Shown here one piece after another: positions 33,398 through 43,224 of a DNA stretch of 64,000 bases. This stretch comes from Mangrovimonas yunxiaonensis (GTDB lineage Bacteria > Bacteroidota > Bacteroidia > Flavobacteriales > Flavobacteriaceae). Position 1 is the first letter of the stretch. Every line of letters begins with the position of its first letter. A program made the position numbers and the translations under genes. Under the pieces are notes generated by a model. That model searched no databases and was not told the DNA's origin. It worked only from the letters and a program-made list of their open reading frames with translations. Location of the stretch: assembly GCF_000733475.1 (NCBI RefSeq), contig NZ_JPFK01000005.1:372001-436000 (forward strand), given 5' to 3'.

Positions 33398-35029
33398 CTA
33401 GTTAATATAAAGCCCTGTATAATCTACTGGATTAACATTGGGCAAGTTGGCACCATATTTTTCGTTAATAACTTGAATCATTTGATTCGCAATAACGGCG
33501 TTGCCTCTTGGCGAAGGGTGAATCCCATCTAAAGAAAAGGCGCCTCCGGTAACATAATCGGCTGTCATAAAAGCGCTTCCTGCTTGGTAACCAGAACTGG
33601 CAACACCACTAAAAAAGGTGTTTACATCAAAAAAGGCCAAATCGTAAGTTGAAGCTGTTTGCTCTATAACTTGATTAAAAGCAGTAGTCGCATTTTCTAC
33701 CTCAAGCTGTTCGGTTGGAAGTAGTACCCACTTATCATCAAGGCCATAAGTAATGCCTTCTACAGAGAATTGAGCGGCAAGTTCTTGTGGGAACCCTAAG
33801 TTCATTAGGTTTTGTAATGAGGTCATGTTAATTTCTCCAATAACCTTGCTGCTAGGAAGTACAAGCAAATCGTTTGCGTTTGCTTGACGGGTTTGCCCAT
33901 AATAATTACCTAATAAGCCCGCAACAAGTGGTGCTAGTGCTTGAGCTTCTTGCTCAGAATAACCAAATTGTTGGATAAACATAGGCAAGGCCGGGTTAGT
34001 CGCTAAAATTTGTGTCATTTGAGCTGAGATGTCTACTAGGCTTTCATCTTTAATAAGAACAGCGCTGGCAGATGTTTCAGAAAATACAACAGCACGTTCT
34101 GGCATAGACATGGCCACATAAACTTGGTTTAAAAGCCCAAACATACCATTTAAGGTAGGAATTAATGGCCCAAAATCTGGGTTTGATGGATCTAACGGTG
34201 CATAAGGAACCGTCGTAAAATAAGGAATGTCGGTCACATTAGGAATGTTATTTATAATACCACCAGAGGCATTAGAGGCCAAAGTACCGGCAATGGCACC
34301 ATAAGCAGCAGAAAAGGTGTTGATGTCTGTAATGGCATCAGAGCCGTCGCCGCCCGATATGGCATATCCTAAAACATCGTTGTTTCCTATCCATAACGAA
34401 AAGAATGTTGGGTTCATGCTCATGGCATCAGCAAGCACTGTTGTACTAGGGGCAGAAGCCATACGAACAAAATAAGGATTGGCCGCTGCAGGAAAATTAG
34501 CAAGGTCGCCATAGCCAGGAGCCACAAGGTGAAACGTTTTAGCACCAGGAACTCCCATATTGTTGTATGGTCCTGGTAGGATATTGGTGAGCTCGGTTGA
34601 TGATGCTTGGTTTAAGGTCATTGGGGTTTGGGTACCAAGATCAAAAAACATTCTTTGCGGAAACATGTTGTCTCCGGTTGTAGGGTTTAAAATAGGATTT
34701 CCGCCCAACAACAAGCCTCCAACATCATCATTCATTAAAGGCTGGGTAAAAGTCCCGCCACCAGCTAATGCAAATTGATCTGCTAAAATATTAGAAACAG
34801 AAACTTCCTGCCCTTTTTTAAACAAAGCTCCATCTGAAAATCCTGCCGTTAACGAGTTGCCAACAGTTACAAAGGTTGAAAGGTTTGCCGAACCACTACT
34901 GTACTGGATGTTTGGTGTTACGTCGGTTGTTTCTTGACTGTAAGGCTCTGCCAAATTATCCATATCGCTATCACAAGAGGAATACAGTAAAGGAAAACCG
35001 ATTAATAATGCGAAATATTTAATTTTCAT
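33398..35029 (-). CDS. GDSL/SGNH-type lipolytic lipoprotein
   Basis: A 543-residue predicted outer-membrane lipoprotein (lipobox ending at Cys19). Block I of SGNH hydrolases reads TVGNSLTAGFSDG, an Asn in place of Asp in GDSL, with the nucleophile serine present. Block III has WIGNNDVLGYA, and block V has LDGIHPSPRGNAVIA with the catalytic Asp/His pair. A middle insertion makes the protein longer than standard SGNH enzymes. It starts 11 bases after a TonB-dependent receptor gene, a pairing often seen in Flavobacteriia, suggesting shared handling of an acylated substrate (inference). Confidence 0.82.
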   Translation of the reverse strand: MKIKYFALLIGFPLLYSSCDSDMDNLAEPYSQETTDVTPNIQYSSGSANLSTFVTVGNSLTAGFSDGALFKKGQEVSVSNILADQFALAGGGTFTQPLMNDDVGGLLLGGNPILNPTTGDNMFPQRMFFDLGTQTPMTLNQASSTELTNILPGPYNNMGVPGAKTFHLVAPGYGDLANFPAAANPYFVRMASAPSTTVLADAMSMNPTFFSLWIGNNDVLGYAISGGDGSDAITDINTFSAAYGAIAGTLASNASGGIINNIPNVTDIPYFTTVPYAPLDPSNPDFGPLIPTLNGMFGLLNQVYVAMSMPERAVVFSETSASAVLIKDESLVDISAQMTQILATNPALPMFIQQFGYSEQEAQALAPLVAGLLGNYYGQTRQANANDLLVLPSSKVIGEINMTSLQNLMNLGFPQELAAQFSVEGITYGLDDKWVLLPTEQLEVENATTAFNQVIEQTASTYDLAFFDVNTFFSGVASSGYQAGSAFMTADYVTGGAFSLDGIHPSPRGNAVIANQMIQVINEKYGANLPNVNPVDYTGLYIN

Positions 35030-35040
35030 AATAAGATTTT

Positions 35041-37809
35041 TTAATTATTGAATGTCCATGAAATGTAATATAGTGCACCTACTGCACCAGAGCCTGGCGC
35101 ACTTACATATTCGTACCCTAAAATATTAGCGCCGCCTAGTTTTATTGTGGACTTTAAACTTTCTATCGTATAATTTAACTGTGCATCTACAGTGCTTCTG
35201 GCAGGTAGATAAGCATCGGCAAAAGTAGATTGCCATAGGTAATAATCGTTCCATCTCCAGTTTACATTAAAGCCGAAGTTCTTAAATAGGTCCGAATGCC
35301 CAAACGAGGCTTTAACTTTATGCTCTGGGGTGTTGAAAGACGTTTCAAAACCAGGATCACTGCTTTCATCAAAATCCAGTTTGGCATAGGTGTAGTTTAT
35401 ACCAAAGTCGAAGCCATTTAATACTTTAGTATTTAAGCCAATAGAAGCCCCGTAAGAATTAATGTCTGCAGTAGAGTTTGTGTACGTTTGGTAGGCTTGA
35501 AAATCTCCGTTTTGTAATGCTAACAAGGACAGCGAGTTGTCTCCTGCTTGGCCATATAATGGTGTTAGTACTGTTTTATTAGAAATAAAGTCCTCATAGG
35601 CATTGTAATAAACGCTTAGGTCGACGTTTACTTTTTTAACAATCCCTCTATAGCCTATTTCGTAGGCAGTTACTTTTTCTGGCTTTACAAGGCCTACGTT
35701 AATGGCTGTAGGGTTACCGGCGTTTACCGATGCTAAGTCGAAAGCATTCGAGTAAGCATCGCCACCATTAAGTTGCACCGTTTGCGAGCCTGTGATGGCT
35801 TGCCCTTGCGTGCTTAAAGGGGCACTTGTAGCCGTATATCTAGACAGGTTGTCTGGTGACGACCCTACAAGAATAGCTCGTCCTGCGTTTAGACCAATAA
35901 ATAAATCTTGGGTGGTTGGGTTTCTAAATCCTGTTTGGAACGACCCTCTTATGTTGTGTTTTTTGGCTTCGTCTGCAGCGTATACCAAAGAGACCCTAGG
36001 AGATACAAAACCATCGAAAAATTCAGATTTATCGTAACGTATAGATCCTGTGAATTTTAAGCGTTCGTCTAAAAGTTTCTTTTGAAGTTGTAGGTAGGCG
36101 CCATATTCGTTGTAGTCGATAGAGCCATCGTAATCGGTGTAGATGGAGCCATCGGAATTTAGCGAGTATTGTCTCCAGGAACCTCCAACCATGATGTCTA
36201 CAACATCTATTAAATGACTGAAGTTGTAGTTGGCATCGACGTGGTAAATTCTAGAGTTGTCTTTGAATTTGGCACCGGTTTCTAAATTAGGGTCCGAGGT
36301 CACGCTTGCAAAGGCATTGTTAAACGCAGTCGTTCCTGGAAGGTATCGGCCTGTGTCGGCGGCTACCCTTGCTGCTTGATGTGCTGCGGCTTGCTGTTCG
36401 GATGTTGGGTTAAAAATACCTTGATTGGCTAAGTAGCCAATGTACGATCCTGCATAGTCTGTAAACCATTGTGTGTCGTTCTTCCAGCTACGGTTTATGT
36501 TTATTGCCGCGAAACGCGAGTCGTAAGAGTTCCCCGCTTTTTCATCTGTTAGGTAACCTCTAACAAAGAAATTGTCATTGCGAAGCTCCAATTTGTGCTG
36601 TTGCATGAAGAAGTCTTTTATAGAGTATCTGTTGGCACCTTGATAAATGGTGTTTCCACGGCCAAATTTAGAGTTTAGGATAACTTCAAAATCATTTTCC
36701 CACGGTCTAAAGTACAGGCCAAAATCTGCTTTTATGCTTTCGGCATCGTAGTCCATTAAATCAACTTCGTTATAACCCGTTCTAGAAATGGTCGATGCCC
36801 CATAATTGGTAAGGACAGGTACAGGCAGATTGGCTGCTGCAATTTCATCAAAATCTAATGTGGTAGACACTTCGTCGCCATAAACATTAAGGCCGTCGTA
36901 TGCTGGGTTGTCTCTTGTTGCGCCCAGATTGTTGTAGTCTCTATAGTCTGTAGCGTACCATTCTGTACCGTTTAAGAACGAGAACGACGCTTTAGCAGCA
37001 AATTTGTCGCTAAACTTGTAAGCTGTTCTAATGCCAACATCAATCATTTTATTGTCGCCGGCATTCTCGCTGGAGGTCATGCCCACTTTGGCATAAGCGC
37101 TTATCCCATGGTGATCGAAAGGGTTTTTACTGGTCATGAACATAATACCATTAAAGGCATTGGCACCATACAGTGCAGATGATGCTCCTGGTAAAAGCTC
37201 AACCGTATTAACATCCAGTTCGGACATGCCCAAAAGGTTTCCTAGGGCAAAGTTAAGAGCAGGCGAAGAGTTGTCCATCCCGTCTACCAATTGCATAAAG
37301 CGTGTGTTGGCAAAGGTGGCAAAACCACGAGCGTTTACCGATTTGAAAGTTAAACTGTTGGTGTTCATGTCTATACCTTTAAGGTTTTCGACAGAATCGT
37401 AGTACGATGGCGAAGCGGCATTTTTTATTTCTTTAAGCCCCATACGCTCTACCGTTACAGGAGATTCTCTAATACGTTCTGGGGTTCTCGAGGCCGAAAT
37501 AACTACTTCGTCTAAAGATGTTCCTTCTTTAAGAACAAAAGAAACCGTTTGATTGTTGGTAGTAATTTCTATGGAGACAGACTCGAAACCTATACTACTT
37601 GCTTGTAGGGTAAAGGGCGGGGCCTGATCTACGGTAAGGGTAAAGCCACCGTCAAAATCGGTTACTGCTCCAGACGATGTTCCAACAATAATAACATTGG
37701 CTCCAGGAACGGGTTGGGAACTATCATCTACAACCGAGCCTGAGACTGTTGTTTGCGAGTATGTTGCTATGCTTGCAAATAACAGCAAAAGAGAAAGGAA
37801 TGATTTCAT
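35041..37809 (-). CDS. TonB-dependent receptor with carboxypeptidase-regulatory domain
   Basis: A 922-residue outer-membrane receptor. Signal peptide to about residue 18 (TYSQ), carboxypeptidase-regulatory-like domain (about 20-95; PVPGANVIIVGTSSGAVTDFDG), plug (about 110-225; SVNARGFATFANTRFMQLVDG, LYGANAFNGIMFM), then a large barrel ending ALYYISWTFNN. There is no SusD partner next to it; instead a GDSL lipoprotein follows. The ligand is unknown. A 16-base perfect palindrome lies 72 bases before its ATG. Confidence 0.85.
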   Translation of the reverse strand: MKSFLSLLLLFASIATYSQTTVSGSVVDDSSQPVPGANVIIVGTSSGAVTDFDGGFTLTVDQAPPFTLQASSIGFESVSIEITTNNQTVSFVLKEGTSLDEVVISASRTPERIRESPVTVERMGLKEIKNAASPSYYDSVENLKGIDMNTNSLTFKSVNARGFATFANTRFMQLVDGMDNSSPALNFALGNLLGMSELDVNTVELLPGASSALYGANAFNGIMFMTSKNPFDHHGISAYAKVGMTSSENAGDNKMIDVGIRTAYKFSDKFAAKASFSFLNGTEWYATDYRDYNNLGATRDNPAYDGLNVYGDEVSTTLDFDEIAAANLPVPVLTNYGASTISRTGYNEVDLMDYDAESIKADFGLYFRPWENDFEVILNSKFGRGNTIYQGANRYSIKDFFMQQHKLELRNDNFFVRGYLTDEKAGNSYDSRFAAININRSWKNDTQWFTDYAGSYIGYLANQGIFNPTSEQQAAAHQAARVAADTGRYLPGTTAFNNAFASVTSDPNLETGAKFKDNSRIYHVDANYNFSHLIDVVDIMVGGSWRQYSLNSDGSIYTDYDGSIDYNEYGAYLQLQKKLLDERLKFTGSIRYDKSEFFDGFVSPRVSLVYAADEAKKHNIRGSFQTGFRNPTTQDLFIGLNAGRAILVGSSPDNLSRYTATSAPLSTQGQAITGSQTVQLNGGDAYSNAFDLASVNAGNPTAINVGLVKPEKVTAYEIGYRGIVKKVNVDLSVYYNAYEDFISNKTVLTPLYGQAGDNSLSLLALQNGDFQAYQTYTNSTADINSYGASIGLNTKVLNGFDFGINYTYAKLDFDESSDPGFETSFNTPEHKVKASFGHSDLFKNFGFNVNWRWNDYYLWQSTFADAYLPARSTVDAQLNYTIESLKSTIKLGGANILGYEYVSAPGSGAVGALYYISWTFNN

Positions 37810-37881
37810 TTTATAGTTTAGTTAATTAATATTAAAGCAATATAATAAAACTATAAAATAATAATGAGTTTTTCCTAAAAA

Positions 37882-37897
37882 ATTATGCGCGCATAAT
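37882..37897. promoter_or_regulatory. Perfect 16-base palindrome upstream of the TonB receptor
   Basis: ATTATGCG is followed directly by CGCATAAT. It sits in the 168-base spacer between the receptor gene and the end of glmS, with no T-run behind it, so an operator is more likely than a terminator. The factor is unknown. Confidence 0.4.
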
Positions 37898-37977
37898 AGG
37901 TTTTGGTAATTAAACAAGGATTTAACTGAATATTTTCAAAAAATCAGGGTTTTGTTAACAGTTTGATACTAAAACAC

Positions 37978-39825
37978 CTATTCTACGGTTACCGACTTGG
38001 CTAAATTTCTGGGCTGGTCTACATTTTTACCCAGCATAACAGCAATATGGTACGATAATAACTGCAAAGGAATGGTGGTTAGCAAGGGCGATAACGATTC
38101 TAGGGTTTCTGGAACCTCAATAACGTGATCGGCTAGTTCGGTAACATGCTTGTCGCCTTCTGTAACAATACCTATAATTTTACCTTTTCTAGATTTAATT
38201 TCCTGAATGTTACTAACCACTTTTTCGTAATGCCCCTTTTTTGTAGCAATAACAATAATGGGCATGTTTTCATCGATAAGGGCTATAGGGCCGTGTTTCA
38301 TTTCGGCGGCAGGGTAGCCTTCGGCGTGGATATAGGAAATTTCTTTAAGTTTTAAGGCGCCTTCTAAAGCTACCGGAAAATTAAAGCCTCTACCAAGGTA
38401 TAGGCAGTTTTTGGCATCTTTATAAATGTTGGCAATGGTTTTTACATTCGCATCAGATTGAAGGGCTTTTTCAACCTTTTCAGGAATAAGTTCCAGTTCG
38501 ATTAAATGGTGTCTGTAATCTGAACTTGAAATCGTGCCCTTGGCGCGTGCCAATCTTAAGGCAATAAGGGTAAGTACCGTAATTTGAGTTGTAAAGGCTT
38601 TGGTTGAAGCGACGCCAATTTCTGGCCCAGCGTGGGTGTAGGCGCCAGCATGGGTTTCTCTGGCAATGGAAGAGCCCACAACATTGCACACACCAAAAAC
38701 GAAAGCACCTTTAGATTTGGCCAGCTTAATGGCAGCAAGGGTATCGGCTGTTTCTCCAGATTGAGAAATAGCGATAACGATATCGTTTTCGTTGATTATC
38801 GGGTTTCGGTACCTAAATTCTGAAGCGTATTCTACTTCTACCGGAATTCTGGCAAGGTCCTCAAAGATGTATTCGGCAACCAAACCGGCATGCCAAGAGG
38901 TGCCACAAGCTACAATAACAATTCTATTGGCATTTAGAAATTTTTTCATGTTATCCTCTACACCAGCCATTTTAATAATGGCTTCATCGGTTTTAAGGCG
39001 CCCCCTAAACGTATCGAGTATGGCTCGAGGTTGCTCGTAAATTTCTTTTAACATGAAATGTTCGTAGCCGCCTTTTTCTATTTGCTCGAGATTTAATTGA
39101 AGCTCTTGCATGTATGGGGCAACTAAGGTATCGTCCTTAATTTTTCTTACTTTAACGTCTTTACCACGTCTAACAATAGCCATTTCTTCATCTTCGAGAT
39201 AGATGGCGTTTTTTGTGTACTCTATAAAAGGCGAGGCATCGCTAGCAATAAAGAACTCGTCGTCACCAATACCAATGGCTAAAGGGCTTCCTAGTCTAGC
39301 GACAACAATTTCGTTGGGTTTGTTTTTGTCGAAAACGGCGATAGCATAGGCTCCAATAACCTGATTAAGGGCTGTTTGTACGGCCTTTCCTAGTTTTACG
39401 CCTTCTTTTTTCATAACATCTTCTATAAGGTTTACTAAAACCTCGGTGTCGGTGTCAGATTTAAAGGTGTAGCCTCTTTTAATGAGTTCTTTTTTAAGGG
39501 CATCGTAATTTTCAATAATGCCATTGTGTATAATCACCAAATTTCCAGAATTGGAATAGTGTGGGTGTGAGTTAACATCATTAGGCACGCCGTGGGTAGC
39601 CCATCGGGTGTGGCCTATTCCTAAGGTGCCATGGGTAGAGATTTCTTGTTTGGCTTTTTCTTCCAAATCGGCCACCTTACCTTTGGTTTTACAAAGTTTG
39701 ATGTCGTTGCCATCGTATAGGGCAATGCCGGCACTGTCGTAACCTCTGTATTCAAGGCGTTTAAGGCCTTTTAAGATAATAGGGTAGGCTTCCCTTTTGC
39801 CTAAATAACCAACAATTCCACACAT
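37978..39825 (-). CDS. glmS: Glucosamine-fructose-6-phosphate aminotransferase (isomerizing)
   Basis: Makes glucosamine-6-phosphate from fructose-6-phosphate and glutamine, the entry to peptidoglycan and LPS amino sugars. The 615-residue protein starts MCGIVGYLG with the glutaminase nucleophile Cys2 (after Met removal Cys1) and RLEYRGYDSAG; two SIS domains follow, with SQSGETADTLAA around residue 355 and the end motif PRNLAKSVTVE. Only eight bases separate it from the DUF4270 gene, so it is in that operon and no glmS ribozyme can be present. Confidence 0.96.
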   Translation of the reverse strand: MCGIVGYLGKREAYPIILKGLKRLEYRGYDSAGIALYDGNDIKLCKTKGKVADLEEKAKQEISTHGTLGIGHTRWATHGVPNDVNSHPHYSNSGNLVIIHNGIIENYDALKKELIKRGYTFKSDTDTEVLVNLIEDVMKKEGVKLGKAVQTALNQVIGAYAIAVFDKNKPNEIVVARLGSPLAIGIGDDEFFIASDASPFIEYTKNAIYLEDEEMAIVRRGKDVKVRKIKDDTLVAPYMQELQLNLEQIEKGGYEHFMLKEIYEQPRAILDTFRGRLKTDEAIIKMAGVEDNMKKFLNANRIVIVACGTSWHAGLVAEYIFEDLARIPVEVEYASEFRYRNPIINENDIVIAISQSGETADTLAAIKLAKSKGAFVFGVCNVVGSSIARETHAGAYTHAGPEIGVASTKAFTTQITVLTLIALRLARAKGTISSSDYRHHLIELELIPEKVEKALQSDANVKTIANIYKDAKNCLYLGRGFNFPVALEGALKLKEISYIHAEGYPAAEMKHGPIALIDENMPIIVIATKKGHYEKVVSNIQEIKSRKGKIIGIVTEGDKHVTELADHVIEVPETLESLSPLLTTIPLQLLSYHIAVMLGKNVDQPRNLAKSVTVE

Positions 39826-39833
39826 AATAATTC

Positions 39834-41411
39834 TTAATTGGGTTCGGTGTAATTAATCTCTAGTTGTACTCTTTTTTCTTCTGGAACATTGCTGCTGCTA
39901 CCATACAATGCCGTACCTCGAGGAGAAAGTGCGGTAGCTGTAGAAATTACATTCTCATCGTTTAACAGCTTGGCCTGGTTTATCTCGTTAATATTTGTAG
40001 TAACGTATAGGCCTAGCTTAACGTTTGTAGAGTCTCTTAGCAGAATGTTATTAATGTGTTCGGTAACGTTAATTTTATATTTAACGCCTTGGTTGTTTTC
40101 GTCGCGTTCTAAGATTTTTGAAAAAGAGCTTTTAGATGTATGGGGGTTTATGGTGCTTACACCAGAGTCGTAAAAATAGTCGACAACAGGTGTCATGTTT
40201 TTTAAATCGTAAAGAATAACCCTATTTGGCTCTTCGCCGTTTACAATGTTTTGGTTAACGTAAAACGAGATAGAGGCTTCGTTGATAAGTCTTGTAGGTT
40301 GACCGTTTTGGTCTAAGAAAGCTGCTTGAAAGTCCTCGTAATTATCAGAAAGGCCATTGCCATCTGTATCGTCGCCCCCAAAAAGGTCTACTACGGCATA
40401 AGACCCTTCTCCGCCTTTTAGGTATAGCGTTTCGTCACCATTAACCATATCGGCATTGTTGGCAGCATCTTCTATAATTGTGCTTGTTGGGTCGTTATCG
40501 AAGGTGTTTAAACGGTTTACGTTTGTAAACGCCAATTTGTATTCTAGGGTTTCGTCTTCTTCGGTGCTGTCGTTAGTATATTCAATGGTAATGCCGGCAG
40601 AACGGTTGCTAAAGTTTAGCATGATCGCTTGCCCTGTATTGGGACCAATGGCTTCGGCTTTAAAATAGAGTCCTCTAAAAAAGTTTTTAAAGTTATTGGG
40701 GTTTGACAACGCTGGATTACCTTGGTTGTCGAAAAACATGGCTTCCCAAAACCCTTCAGAAGATTCAATAAGGTTAAGGTCGAAGTTTAATCCTGCGCTT
40801 TCCTCCAAATAGGTGTCTTCAGTGTAAGGGATGTAAGTCTCGTCCTGAAACAAAAGTTCCAGCTCGTGGTTGTTAAAATTAATAGTCTGGTTGGCGTTAG
40901 AATAAAACACCTGGTTTTCTGAAAACTCACTGTTAGGGTCGTAATCGGCCAAAAAGTAATCTGTTCGGTAAACAGAGAGCTTAAATGGTGAAGCAGGATT
41001 GCCAAAAATAGAATCGACCTCGTAGGTAGATTCGCCATCATCATTCGTGTCGATTACCGAGCTGTAAAAGGGAACGTTTAGTTTTACAGAAACAATCTCT
41101 GGGTTGTCCCCAAAATCTGGGTTGAAGCCGCCGGATTGTGGAATAAGCTGCGTTACGATGCTGGCAGTAGTTTGCCCATAAATGGGGTCGTTAAACACGC
41201 CTAGTATGTTCGAGCTAAAATTGTCTGTCTGTACTGGGGTTGTTTTTTTGTTATAGGCAATTGCAGGGTATTTTTCTGTAAGCGCCTCAAAGTTTTTTAT
41301 GCCTTGTATGTTGCTGTCTAAAGCAGTGTAGTCTTTTTCGCAACCAATAAAAGCAGCAGCCAGTAGCAAAAGGGCTGCTGGGAGCTTTATTATTTGGGTT
41401 AACTTTTTCAT
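39834..41411 (-). CDS. DUF4270 lipoprotein
   Basis: A 525-residue lipoprotein (lipobox ending at Cys24, FIGCEKDY). The N-terminal half has TVQTDNFSSNILG-like and YGQTTASIVTQLIPQ segments, characteristic of the DUF4270 family that is widespread in Bacteroidetes. Biochemical function is unknown. It sits between the glycogen-synthase-like gene and glmS with spacers of 33 and 8 bases, an arrangement that I recall as conserved in Flavobacteriia, which may hint at an envelope-polysaccharide role. Confidence 0.8.
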   Translation of the reverse strand: MKKLTQIIKLPAALLLLAAAFIGCEKDYTALDSNIQGIKNFEALTEKYPAIAYNKKTTPVQTDNFSSNILGVFNDPIYGQTTASIVTQLIPQSGGFNPDFGDNPEIVSVKLNVPFYSSVIDTNDDGESTYEVDSIFGNPASPFKLSVYRTDYFLADYDPNSEFSENQVFYSNANQTINFNNHELELLFQDETYIPYTEDTYLEESAGLNFDLNLIESSEGFWEAMFFDNQGNPALSNPNNFKNFFRGLYFKAEAIGPNTGQAIMLNFSNRSAGITIEYTNDSTEEDETLEYKLAFTNVNRLNTFDNDPTSTIIEDAANNADMVNGDETLYLKGGEGSYAVVDLFGGDDTDGNGLSDNYEDFQAAFLDQNGQPTRLINEASISFYVNQNIVNGEEPNRVILYDLKNMTPVVDYFYDSGVSTINPHTSKSSFSKILERDENNQGVKYKINVTEHINNILLRDSTNVKLGLYVTTNINEINQAKLLNDENVISTATALSPRGTALYGSSSNVPEEKRVQLEINYTEPN

Positions 41412-41444
41412 AGTGTATTTGAAGTGGTTCTTAAAAGGTTTGGT

Positions 41445-42254
41445 TTAACCTAAAACCTGTGTTGTGTAAAACTCGGTATATGCTTCGCCAAACTCGTCCA
41501 TAGTCTTGTACTCTAAAACAGGTTTTTTAGAGGCCTCAAGATGGTCTGTAATCTCGTTCGGGATGTCTTCCGATCCAATAATTAACGCATCAGAGTAATC
41601 GATGGCAACTTTCATTAAGTTGTTAAAGTTTGGTGTTTCTAAAATTTTAATGGCACTGTCGTTAATGTTGTCAAACTGTACTTTGCTTTGCATGTCTTTA
41701 TTTAACGTACCATCAAAACTTTGATTGTATATAGAGGTTACTATTTTACTATCGTTAAACAAGGGTTCGTCCTTGTAGTATTCTTTTAGGTATAAAGGCA
41801 GTAACGATGCTAGCCAGCCGTGCACATGAATAATGTCTGGGGCCCAGTTTAATTTCTTAACGGTTTCGATAACGCCTTTGGCAAAAAATATGGCACGTTC
41901 ATCGTTGTCGGGAAACAGGTTACCGTCTTCATCGGTCAATGTGGCTTTCCTTTTAAAGTATTCGTCGTTATCAATAAAGTAAACTTGAATACGCTCTTTT
42001 GGGATAGAAGCAACTTTAATGATTAGAGGCATGTCCAAATCGTTAATAACCAAATTTATTCCAGAAAGCCGTATTACTTCGTGCAATTGGTGTCTTCGTT
42101 CGTTAATGTTGCCGTATCGTGGCATGAAGATTCTAATTTGGCCGCCTTGTTGGTTCACCATTCTAGGAGCTTCAAACGACATAGAAGAAATTTCGGTTTC
42201 TGGTAAATAAGGAACTACTTCAGATGATACATACAATATCCTCTTATCTTTCAT
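41445..42254 (-). CDS. Half-length glycogen/starch-synthase-like protein
   Basis: A 269-residue protein matching only the N-terminal (GT5) half of glycogen synthase: ILYVSSEVVPYLPE at the start, RIFMPRYGNINERRHQLHEV, and a segment IIHVHGWLASLLPLYLK with the conserved HxHxW pattern near residue 145. The KxGGL ADP-glucose motif expected about residue 15-19 is not present (PETEISSMSF instead), and the C-terminal GT-B half is absent. It is therefore unlikely to be a complete glycogen synthase, although databases often name it so. First gene of the operon with DUF4270 and glmS. Confidence 0.75.
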   Translation of the reverse strand: MKDKRILYVSSEVVPYLPETEISSMSFEAPRMVNQQGGQIRIFMPRYGNINERRHQLHEVIRLSGINLVINDLDMPLIIKVASIPKERIQVYFIDNDEYFKRKATLTDEDGNLFPDNDERAIFFAKGVIETVKKLNWAPDIIHVHGWLASLLPLYLKEYYKDEPLFNDSKIVTSIYNQSFDGTLNKDMQSKVQFDNINDSAIKILETPNFNNLMKVAIDYSDALIIGSEDIPNEITDHLEASKKPVLEYKTMDEFGEAYTEFYTTQVLG

Positions 42255-42292
42255 ATATTAGGGAACTTTTGAAATTCAAAATAAAAAACACG

Positions 42293-42300
42293 CAAAATTA
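42293..42300 (-). promoter_or_regulatory. Promoter -7 box for the glgA-like-DUF4270-glmS operon
   Basis: The minus strand reads TAATTTTG, matching TAnnTTTG, 38 bases before the ATG. It diverges from the panC box. Confidence 0.45.
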
Positions 42301-42331
42301 CAAAAATTTATGCAAATTAACCGTAAAATCT

Positions 42332-42339
42332 TAAGTTTG
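42332..42339 (+). promoter_or_regulatory. Promoter -7 box for panC
   Basis: TAAGTTTG matches TAnnTTTG, 23 bases before the GTG start of panC. Confidence 0.5.
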
Positions 42340-42362
42340 CACGCGTTAATTTTTTATTAATT

Positions 42363-43211
42363 GTGAAAGTTTTCAAAAACAAACAAGCGGTCTCTAAAGC
42401 TGTTTTAGAGCTAAAATCAACAGGAAAAAGCATTGGCTTTGTACCTACTATGGGGGCACTTCATAAAGGACATTTGTCTTTAATACAACAGGCTTTAGAT
42501 GACAATAATGCAGTTTTTGTAAGCATTTTTGTTAACCCGACCCAATTTAATAATCAGGAGGATTTAAAAAAATACCCGAGAGATTTAAACGCCGACGTTG
42601 CCTTGCTGTCGTCCCTCTCTAAAGCGGTTTATGTGTATGCTCCAACGGTCAACGATATCTACGGGACAGATGTTGTTTCTAGCGGTTTTAATTTTGATGG
42701 ATTAGAAGCCGAGATGGAAGGTGCTTTTCGCCCTGGACATTTTGATGGAGTTGCTACTGTGGTTAAACGATTTTTTGATATTGTAACACCAGATAATGCC
42801 TACTTTGGAAAAAAGGATTATCAACAACTTTTAATCATTAAAAAGCTGGTAAAAGCCTACGACATTCCTGTTAATGTTATAGGTTGCGATATTCTTCGTG
42901 AACCTTCGGGCTTGGCCATGAGTTCTAGAAACGAAAGGTTGGAGCCAATGTATTTACAAGCGGCGCCATTTATTTATAAAACCTTATTGACTGCCAAAAC
43001 TAAGTTTGGCACAAAAAGTGCTAATGTAGTGGTGAAATGGGTTCAAAATCAGTTTAAAAGCCACGAGCTCCTCGAGCTGGAGTACTTTACCATTGCCGAT
43101 GCCGAAACCTTAAAGCCAGTTAAACGAAAATCAAACAAAAAACAATACAGGGCGTTTATTGCGGTTTATGCAGATAATATTAGACTAATAGACAATATCG
43201 CTCTAAATTAA
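42363..43211 (+). CDS. panC: Pantothenate synthetase
   Basis: Joins pantoate and beta-alanine with ATP to give pantothenate. The 282-residue protein has the nucleotidyltransferase motif [13 protein letters not shown] (HxGH around residue 34), FVNPTQFN, and [10 protein letters not shown] followed by the KMSKS-like MSSRNERL. The start codon is GTG; no ATG fits the family N-terminus. panD, which supplies beta-alanine, begins 13 bases downstream. Confidence 0.95.
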   Translation: MKVFKNKQAVSKAVLELKSTGKSIGFVPTMGALHKGHLSLIQQALDDNNAVFVSIFVNPTQFNNQEDLKKYPRDLNADVALLSSLSKAVYVYAPTVNDIYGTDVVSSGFNFDGLEAEMEGAFRPGHFDGVATVVKRFFDIVTPDNAYFGKKDYQQLLIIKKLVKAYDIPVNVIGCDILREPSGLAMSSRNERLEPMYLQAAPFIYKTLLTAKTKFGTKSANVVVKWVQNQFKSHELLELEYFTIADAETLKPVKRKSNKKQYRAFIAVYADNIRLIDNIALN

Positions 43212-43212
43212 T

Positions 43213-43220
43213 TACCTTTG
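43213..43220 (+). promoter_or_regulatory. Promoter -7 box directly before panD
   Basis: TACCTTTG matches TAnnTTTG and fills most of the 13-base spacer after panC, ending four bases before the panD ATG. It could give panD an extra, leaderless transcript. Confidence 0.4.
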
Positions 43221-43224
43221 CACC

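Noticed and set aside
39826-39833. glmS ribozyme before glmS
   Set aside because: Only eight bases separate glmS from the DUF4270 gene, so there is no room, and this ribozyme is known mainly from Gram-positive bacteria.
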